DNA from: Flavobacteriaceae bacterium
GTDB taxonomy: Bacteria; Bacteroidota; Bacteroidia; Flavobacteriales; Flavobacteriaceae
Assembly (NCBI GenBank): GCA_029247985.1
Contig: JAQWKF010000138.1
Span: forward strand, 1 to 11,123
Reading direction: 5' to 3'
DNA length: 11,123 nt
Shown here: piece by piece, positions 7,704 through 11,123 of the stretch
How positions within the stretch are numbered: the stretch's first letter is position 1
Layout of the letters: the number at the start of each line of letters is the position of its first letter
The notes under the pieces: model-generated
Seen by the model: only the letters and a program-made list of their open reading frames with translations
What the model was told of the DNA's origin: nothing
Databases searched by the model: none
Position numbers and translations under genes: made by a program

Positions 7704-8507
7704 TTAAAAATCAGTCTGGTAAAAGGTTTCGTGGGCAGTTAAAGGGTCGGATTCTTTGCTTAAATCTAGCACAGGTTTTTTACTGTTTTTTACCGCTTTT
7801 TTGACCGCATCACTTACCGATTTATTAGCAAGAATGATGCCATCCGAATGCTTTACGGCATTAGCAAACAAATTGTCTAGCGTTCCTTTTTTTAAGATTT
7901 CCATGTGTTCGGCATCAATGCCGTCAAAAGCTATCTTAGAAAACACATCGCCATTGAGATCGCTGCTAAACGGTGCTTCATACAAAGAGGTCACGATTTT
8001 GGTGTTGGCTAGCAATGGCTCGTCTTTGTAGTAGTATTTACAATATAATGGCACTAGAGCAGCTATCCAGCCTTGTACGTGTATAATATCTGGAGACCAG
8101 TTTAATTTTTTTACGGTTTCTATTACCCCTTTTGCAAAGAAAATAGCACGTTCGTCGTTGTCAGAATACAAACTGCCATCATCTTCTGAATGCAAACCGC
8201 GTCCTTTAAAATAATCGTCGTTATCAATGAAATAAACCTGCATACGTTCTTTTGGAATAGAAGCAACTTTAATGATCAGCGGCATATCTATGTCGTTGAT
8301 AACCAAGTTCATTCCAGAAAGGCGAATAACTTCGTGTAACTGATGACGTCTTTCGTTAATGAGTCCATACTTTGGGATAAAAATACGGGTATGACCGCCA
8401 AGATCATTTACCATTTTTGGAATTTCAAAACCTAAATTCGATAATTCGCTATGCGGCAAATAGGGAACGACTTCAGATGATATGTATAATATCTTTTTGT
8501 CTTTCAT
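7704..8507 (-). CDS. Short glycogen/starch synthase-like protein (GT5 N-terminal half only)
   Basis: This 267-residue protein resembles the N-terminal Rossmann-like domain of GT5 glycogen/starch synthases. It opens with KILYISSEVVPYL (residues 5-17), the counterpart of the synthase N-terminus, then GHTRIFIPKYG, NDERAIFFAKGV and PDIIHVQGW (139-147), the counterpart of the HAHDW region. True synthases have about 470 residues or more and a second GT-B domain that binds the nucleotide sugar; that half is absent. The KTGGL motif expected near residues 18-25 is replaced by PHSELSNL, and the HN of the catalytic loop is replaced by SLYEAPF (174-180). It therefore may not make glycogen, although similar short proteins are commonly labelled glycogen synthase in Bacteroidota. 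It has no signal peptide, so it should be cytoplasmic. It is the first gene of a two-gene unit with the DUF4270 lipoprotein and is divergent from panC. Confidence 0.8.
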   Translation of the reverse strand: MKDKKILYISSEVVPYLPHSELSNLGFEIPKMVNDLGGHTRIFIPKYGLINERRHQLHEVIRLSGMNLVINDIDMPLIIKVASIPKERMQVYFIDNDDYFKGRGLHSEDDGSLYSDNDERAIFFAKGVIETVKKLNWSPDIIHVQGWIAALVPLYCKYYYKDEPLLANTKIVTSLYEAPFSSDLNGDVFSKIAFDGIDAEHMEILKKGTLDNLFANAVKHSDGIILANKSVSDAVKKAVKNSKKPVLDLSKESDPLTAHETFYQTDF

Positions 8508-8538
8508 GTTGGCAATAGACGTTTTTCGTGTTAAGTCA

Positions 8539-8573
8539 CAAAATTACTAAAATTTAACCGACTTTTGTGCCAA
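8539..8573 (-). promoter_or_regulatory. Putative promoter of the GT5-like/DUF4270 unit
   Basis: Read on the - strand, TAATTTTG at 8546-8539 fits the Bacteroidota -7 consensus TAnnTTTG exactly. A TTG at 8573-8571 could serve as the -33 element, but the 24-base spacer is slightly longer than the usual 17-23. Transcription would begin roughly 25 bases before the ATG at 8507. This lies in the 86-bp divergent gap shared with panC, which otherwise shows no clear operator or hairpin. Confidence 0.5.
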
Positions 8574-8593
8574 TTCATTAGGATACCTAGTAT

Positions 8594-9430
8594 ATGCCGC
8601 TATACCGTAAGTTAGAAGCGTTGAAATTAGCGAGAAGTAGCTACAAAGGCAATGCGCTTGGCGTAGTGCCCACCATGGGCGCTTTACATCAAGGTCACCT
8701 GTCGCTAATCGCAAAAGCAAAGCGCGAGAGCGAAGTGGTCTGGGTAACCATTTTTGTCAACCCTACACAATTTGAAAAAAAGGATGACCTAGATAAATAT
8801 CCAGAAAGCCTTGCCGCTGACGTAGCTGCCATATATGAAATAGGTGCCGATATCCATATTTTTGCGCCCACTGCTACCGATATGTATCCAGAGGGTTTGG
8901 CAACCAGAGGGCAAAGGCTTGACGGACTAGATAACTTGATGGAAGGGGCCGATCGGCCTGGTCATTTTGACGGCGTCATCACCATAGTTGCTAAACTTTT
9001 TGAAGTACTGCAACCCCATCAGGCTTATTTTGGAGAAAAGGACTTTCAGCAACTTCAAGTCATAAAAAAGTGGGCCAAAGATCAACACATTCCTACGCGC
9101 ATCATACCCTGTCCCATTGTGCGTGAAGCCAGCGGGTTAGCCATGAGTTCCAGAAATGCCCAACTGTCTCCAAAAGATAGAAAAGAAGCTGGATTTATTT
9201 ATGAAACCATGCTCCAGTGTAAAAATAAATCGTTGGACAAACCTGCTGTTTACACCACCACTAAGAAGGCATTTTCAGCACATCCAAATTTTGATTTGCG
9301 CTATGTGCTTTGTGCTGAAGAAGACAGCCTAAAAGAAGTTCATGATTTGGTTTCTGCAAACAAGCCAAGGCTGTTTATAGCTGCATCTGTAGCTGGGGTA
9401 AGGCTTATTGATAATATCGCATTAAAATAA
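8594..9430 (+). CDS. panC: Pantothenate synthetase (pantoate--beta-alanine ligase)
   Basis: This cytoplasmic enzyme joins pantoate and beta-alanine with ATP, through a pantoyl-adenylate, to make pantothenate, the precursor of coenzyme A. The 278-residue sequence carries the family motifs in order: PTMGALHQGH from about residue 26 (HxGH nucleotide-binding motif), IFVNPTQF, the MEGADRPGHFDGV segment that contacts pantoate, FGEKDFQQLQVI, and GLAMSSRN (the KMSKS-like loop). Length is normal for the family. The ATG at 8594 is the only reasonable start, because a TAG stop sits one codon upstream in the same frame (8588-8590). A weak AGGA at 8580-8583 is the only Shine-Dalgarno-like string before any start in the window. 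panD follows after 13 bp; panB, for the ketopantoate step, is not in the window. Confidence 0.97.
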   Translation: MPLYRKLEALKLARSSYKGNALGVVPTMGALHQGHLSLIAKAKRESEVVWVTIFVNPTQFEKKDDLDKYPESLAADVAAIYEIGADIHIFAPTATDMYPEGLATRGQRLDGLDNLMEGADRPGHFDGVITIVAKLFEVLQPHQAYFGEKDFQQLQVIKKWAKDQHIPTRIIPCPIVREASGLAMSSRNAQLSPKDRKEAGFIYETMLQCKNKSLDKPAVYTTTKKAFSAHPNFDLRYVLCAEEDSLKEVHDLVSANKPRLFIAASVAGVRLIDNIALK

Positions 9431-9439
9431 GTACATTTG
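9408..9439 (+). promoter_or_regulatory. Putative promoter of panD inside the end of panC
   Basis: TTG at 9408-9410 and TACATTTG at 9432-9439 are separated by 21 bases, matching the Bacteroidota arrangement of a -33 TTG, a 17-23 base spacer and a -7 TAnnTTTG. The -7 element ends 4 bases before the panD ATG at 9444. If it is active, the transcript would start at or almost at the start codon. This would let panD be expressed apart from panC. Confidence 0.5.
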
Positions 9440-9443
9440 CCCC

Positions 9444-9794
9444 ATGACAATTGAGGTTTTAAAATCTAAAATTCACCGTGTAACGGTAACGGGTGCCGAA
9501 CTAGATTATATCGGTAGTATTACTATTGATCGTGCTTTAATGGATGCCGCGAATATTGTGGCAGGCGAAAAGGTGCAAGTCGTCAACGTCAATAACGGTG
9601 AGCGGTTAGAAACCTATGTCATTGAAGGTGCTAAAAACGCTGGTGAGATCACGCTTAATGGTCCTGCTGCACGCAAGGTTCAAAAAGGGGATATCATCAT
9701 TATCATCAGCTATACCAGCATGAGTGTTGATGCCGCTAAAGCCTTTCGTCCTACGCTTATATTTCCTGATACAGCGACCAATTCCCTCGTTTAG
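9444..9794 (+). CDS. panD: Aspartate 1-decarboxylase (pyruvoyl-dependent)
   Basis: The enzyme decarboxylates L-aspartate to beta-alanine, the second substrate of PanC, and the two genes are neighbours. The 116-residue proenzyme shows the self-cleavage site YIGS with Gly24-Ser25; Ser25 becomes the pyruvoyl cofactor and the chain splits into a short beta and a longer alpha subunit. Residues known to matter in E. coli PanD fall at the same numbers: Lys9, Tyr22, Arg54, Thr57 and Tyr58. The segment GDIIIIISY is the usual C-terminal core strand. The numbering agreement confirms the start at 9444. No Shine-Dalgarno sequence is visible, and a -7-like promoter element ends only 4 bases upstream. The next gene begins 5 bp after the stop. 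Confidence 0.97.
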   Translation: MTIEVLKSKIHRVTVTGAELDYIGSITIDRALMDAANIVAGEKVQVVNVNNGERLETYVIEGAKNAGEITLNGPAARKVQKGDIIIIISYTSMSVDAAKAFRPTLIFPDTATNSLV

Positions 9795-9799
9795 CTGTC

Positions 9800-10756
9800 A
9801 TGTCCAAATTTTTAAAGTTTCTTAAAAACATTGTCCCCTTAGGATTGGGGTTATACCTTGTTTACTTCTCTTTTGCCAATACTTCTGAAGGAGATCGCGC
9901 CCAAATTATTGCAGCCATCAAACAGGCCGATTTGCGTTTTGTGTTTTTATCGTTGTTGTTTGGTGTATTTAGCCACCTTTCACGTGCTTATCGCTGGAAT
10001 TATTTACTTCGCCCATTGGGCTATCAACCCACATTTATGATGCGCATATTCACGGTGATGATATCGTATTTTTCAAATCTAGGTATTCCGCGTTCTGGAG
10101 AAGTATTACGTGCAACTGCTCTAGCTACCTATGCCGATGTCCCCTTTGAAAAAAGCTTTGGTACCATCGTTACCGAACGCATTATTGACCTAGTTGTACT
10201 TTTTTCGCTCATTGGACTGGGGTTTGTTTTGCAAGGAGAGTTGTTACTGGAAGTTATTGGCAACCCCTCGCTTGACGGAATGCTGCTTATTTGGATGGCC
10301 TTTGCCGCCACGGTATTTTTCTTAGGTATTCGTCAGCTCAAACGCTCTAAACACCCTTTGGCGGTAAAAATTATAGGTTTTTTCACAGGCTTGTGGCAAG
10401 GCATACTTTCCATTCGAGAAATGAAGCATAAATGGGCTTTTGTCGGACATACACTTTTTATATGGTTGATGTATTTGATGATGTTTTGGGTGGTTACCCT
10501 AGCCCTTCCCGAAACAAGTGGTTTGTCATTTTCAGCCATCATACCTGCATTTGTAGCTGGTGGTTTTGCCATGTCTGCAACCAATGGCGGTATTGGTTTA
10601 TATCCCATAGCGGTAGCAGCGGTGCTACAAGCTTTTGATATTTCTTACACCCAAGCGCTTGCTTTTGGCTGGGTGATGTGGACAGGACAAACTGTAATGG
10701 TTGTAATCTTTGGTAGTCTATCTTTTTTGTTACTACCTGTTTTGTCCAAAAAATAA
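9800..10756 (+). CDS. YbhN/UPF0104-type integral membrane protein (lysylphosphatidylglycerol synthase TM-like)
   Basis: This 318-residue polytopic inner-membrane protein has about eight hydrophobic segments (for example 11-28, 47-61, 83-96, 128-146, 155-173, 213-235 and 290-315). It matches the family of the membrane half of lysylphosphatidylglycerol synthase (MprF-like, UPF0104/YbhN): RAYRWNYLLRPLGY at 62-75, PRSGEVLRATAL at 97-108, then FEKSFGTIVTERIIDL at 116-131 and a glycine-rich GGFAMSATNGGIGLYP near the end. No cytoplasmic aminoacyl-transferase domain is attached, so it is not a complete lipid-aminoacylating enzyme. Related proteins are thought to act in lipid flipping or envelope lipid handling, but the substrate is unknown. 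It lies 5 bp after panD and 16 bp before radA, so it is probably transcribed with panD; a role in pantothenate metabolism is not implied. Confidence 0.82.
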   Translation: MSKFLKFLKNIVPLGLGLYLVYFSFANTSEGDRAQIIAAIKQADLRFVFLSLLFGVFSHLSRAYRWNYLLRPLGYQPTFMMRIFTVMISYFSNLGIPRSGEVLRATALATYADVPFEKSFGTIVTERIIDLVVLFSLIGLGFVLQGELLLEVIGNPSLDGMLLIWMAFAATVFFLGIRQLKRSKHPLAVKIIGFFTGLWQGILSIREMKHKWAFVGHTLFIWLMYLMMFWVVTLALPETSGLSFSAIIPAFVAGGFAMSATNGGIGLYPIAVAAVLQAFDISYTQALAFGWVMWTGQTVMVVIFGSLSFLLLPVLSKK

Positions 10757-10768
10757 TAGTTAGCTTCG
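10741..10768 (+). promoter_or_regulatory. Possible promoter of radA
   Basis: TTTG at 10741-10744 and TAGCTTCG at 10761-10768 are 16 bases apart and resemble a Bacteroidota -33/-7 pair. The -7 element has one mismatch to TAnnTTTG (C for the second fixed T), and the spacer is at the short limit. It ends 4 bases before the radA ATG. The similarity to the panD arrangement raises the likelihood, but this site alone would be weak. Confidence 0.35.
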
Positions 10769-10772
10769 CCTT

Positions 10773-11123
10773 ATGGCAAAAGTCAAAAAAGCTTTTTTCT
10801 GTACCAACTGTGGTCATCAACATGCTCAATGGCAAGGACAATGTAGCTCTTGCAAGGCATGGAACACCCTTCAGGAAGAGGTGCTCGAAAAACCCAAAAC
10901 CACAGCTACCTGGCAAAACAGCAGTACCCCCCAAAAGGCAAAACCTGTACGAATCCAAGACGTTGCCGTTGATGCTATCGCACGGATGTCGTCTGGAGAT
11001 GTAGAGCTTGACCGTGTGCTTGGTGGGGGAATCGTTCCGGGATCAATGGTACTTGTTGGTGGAGAACCCGGCATTGGAAAATCTACCCTGCTGTTGCAGG
11101 TGGCCCTTGCCATAAAAGGGAAA
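10773..11123 (+). CDS. radA: DNA repair protein RadA, N-terminal part (partial)
   Basis: The first 117 codons are present and the frame is open to the right edge. RadA is a RecA-like, DnaB-type ATPase that drives branch migration of recombination intermediates during DNA repair. A four-cysteine zinc finger occupies the N-terminus (Cys10, Cys13, Cys24, Cys27), followed by WNTLQEE, as is typical of RadA. After a linker come RMSSGDVELDRVLGGGIVPG and the Walker A motif GGEPGIGKST with Lys103. The KNRFG motif and the Lon-like C-terminal domain would lie outside the window. The ATG at 10773 starts just before the zinc finger and 16 bp after the membrane-protein gene; no Shine-Dalgarno sequence is visible. 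Confidence 0.95.
   Translation, partial: MAKVKKAFFCTNCGHQHAQWQGQCSSCKAWNTLQEEVLEKPKTTATWQNSSTPQKAKPVRIQDVAVDAIARMSSGDVELDRVLGGGIVPGSMVLVGGEPGIGKSTLLLQVALAIKGK

Noticed and set aside
7704..8507. The GT5-like gene as a recent pseudogene cut off by a frameshift or stop.
   Set aside because: The sequence after its stop is only 7 bp before the next gene and contains no remnant of a C-terminal GT domain. The frame is intact and the short form is familiar from other Bacteroidota.
8560..8567. GACTTTTG as a -7 element for panC.
   Set aside because: The first T of TAnnTTTG is missing and I found no TTG at a suitable distance upstream, so a panC promoter in the divergent gap cannot be placed with confidence.
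10539..10958. A 139-codon open frame on the - strand spanning the end of the YbhN-like gene and the start of radA.
   Set aside because: It overlaps two + strand genes with recognisable motifs on both sides of the junction, and its own product has no recognisable feature.

Overview
The window comes from a Bacteroidota genome, most probably a flavobacterium. Three things point there: a DUF4270 lipoprotein beside a short glycogen-synthase-like protein, almost no Shine-Dalgarno sequences in front of the genes, and several TAnnTTTG (-7 type) promoter elements close to start codons. All coding regions look intact. Genes fill nearly the whole window; the longest gap is 86 bp (8508-8593). I saw no tRNA, rRNA, insertion sequence, CRISPR array, phage or attachment site.

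Left block (1-5963, + strand): the end of pyrH (UMP kinase), frr (ribosome recycling factor), a 12-helix RND/MMPL-type membrane transporter, asnS (asparaginyl-tRNA synthetase, better started at 3066 than at the upstream GTG) and rpoN (sigma-54). The genes lie 3-48 bp apart and run in one direction. They combine nucleotide supply, translation, an envelope transporter of unknown substrate and an alternative sigma factor.

Middle block (5978-8507, - strand): a two-gene unit, read right to left. The first gene encodes a protein resembling only the N-terminal half of a GT5 glycogen/starch synthase, without the family's ADP-glucose-binding motif. Seven bases later comes a DUF4270 lipoprotein with a lipobox and an aspartate-rich, calcium-binding-like repeat segment. 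It ends tail to tail with rpoN, 14 bp away. This pair is the least understood part of the window and the best candidate for an undescribed function.

Right block (8594-11123, + strand): panC and panD (the last step of pantothenate synthesis and the step that supplies its beta-alanine), a YbhN/UPF0104-type multi-helix membrane protein 5 bp behind panD, and the first 117 codons of radA, which runs off the window. panD and radA each carry a -7-like element ending only 4 bases before the ATG, suggesting separate promoters with very short or absent leaders.

Most of the window is conserved housekeeping chromosome. The points that merit a second look are the pseudoenzyme-like GT5 protein and its lipoprotein partner, the unequal halves of the transporter, and the promoter elements placed almost on start codons.
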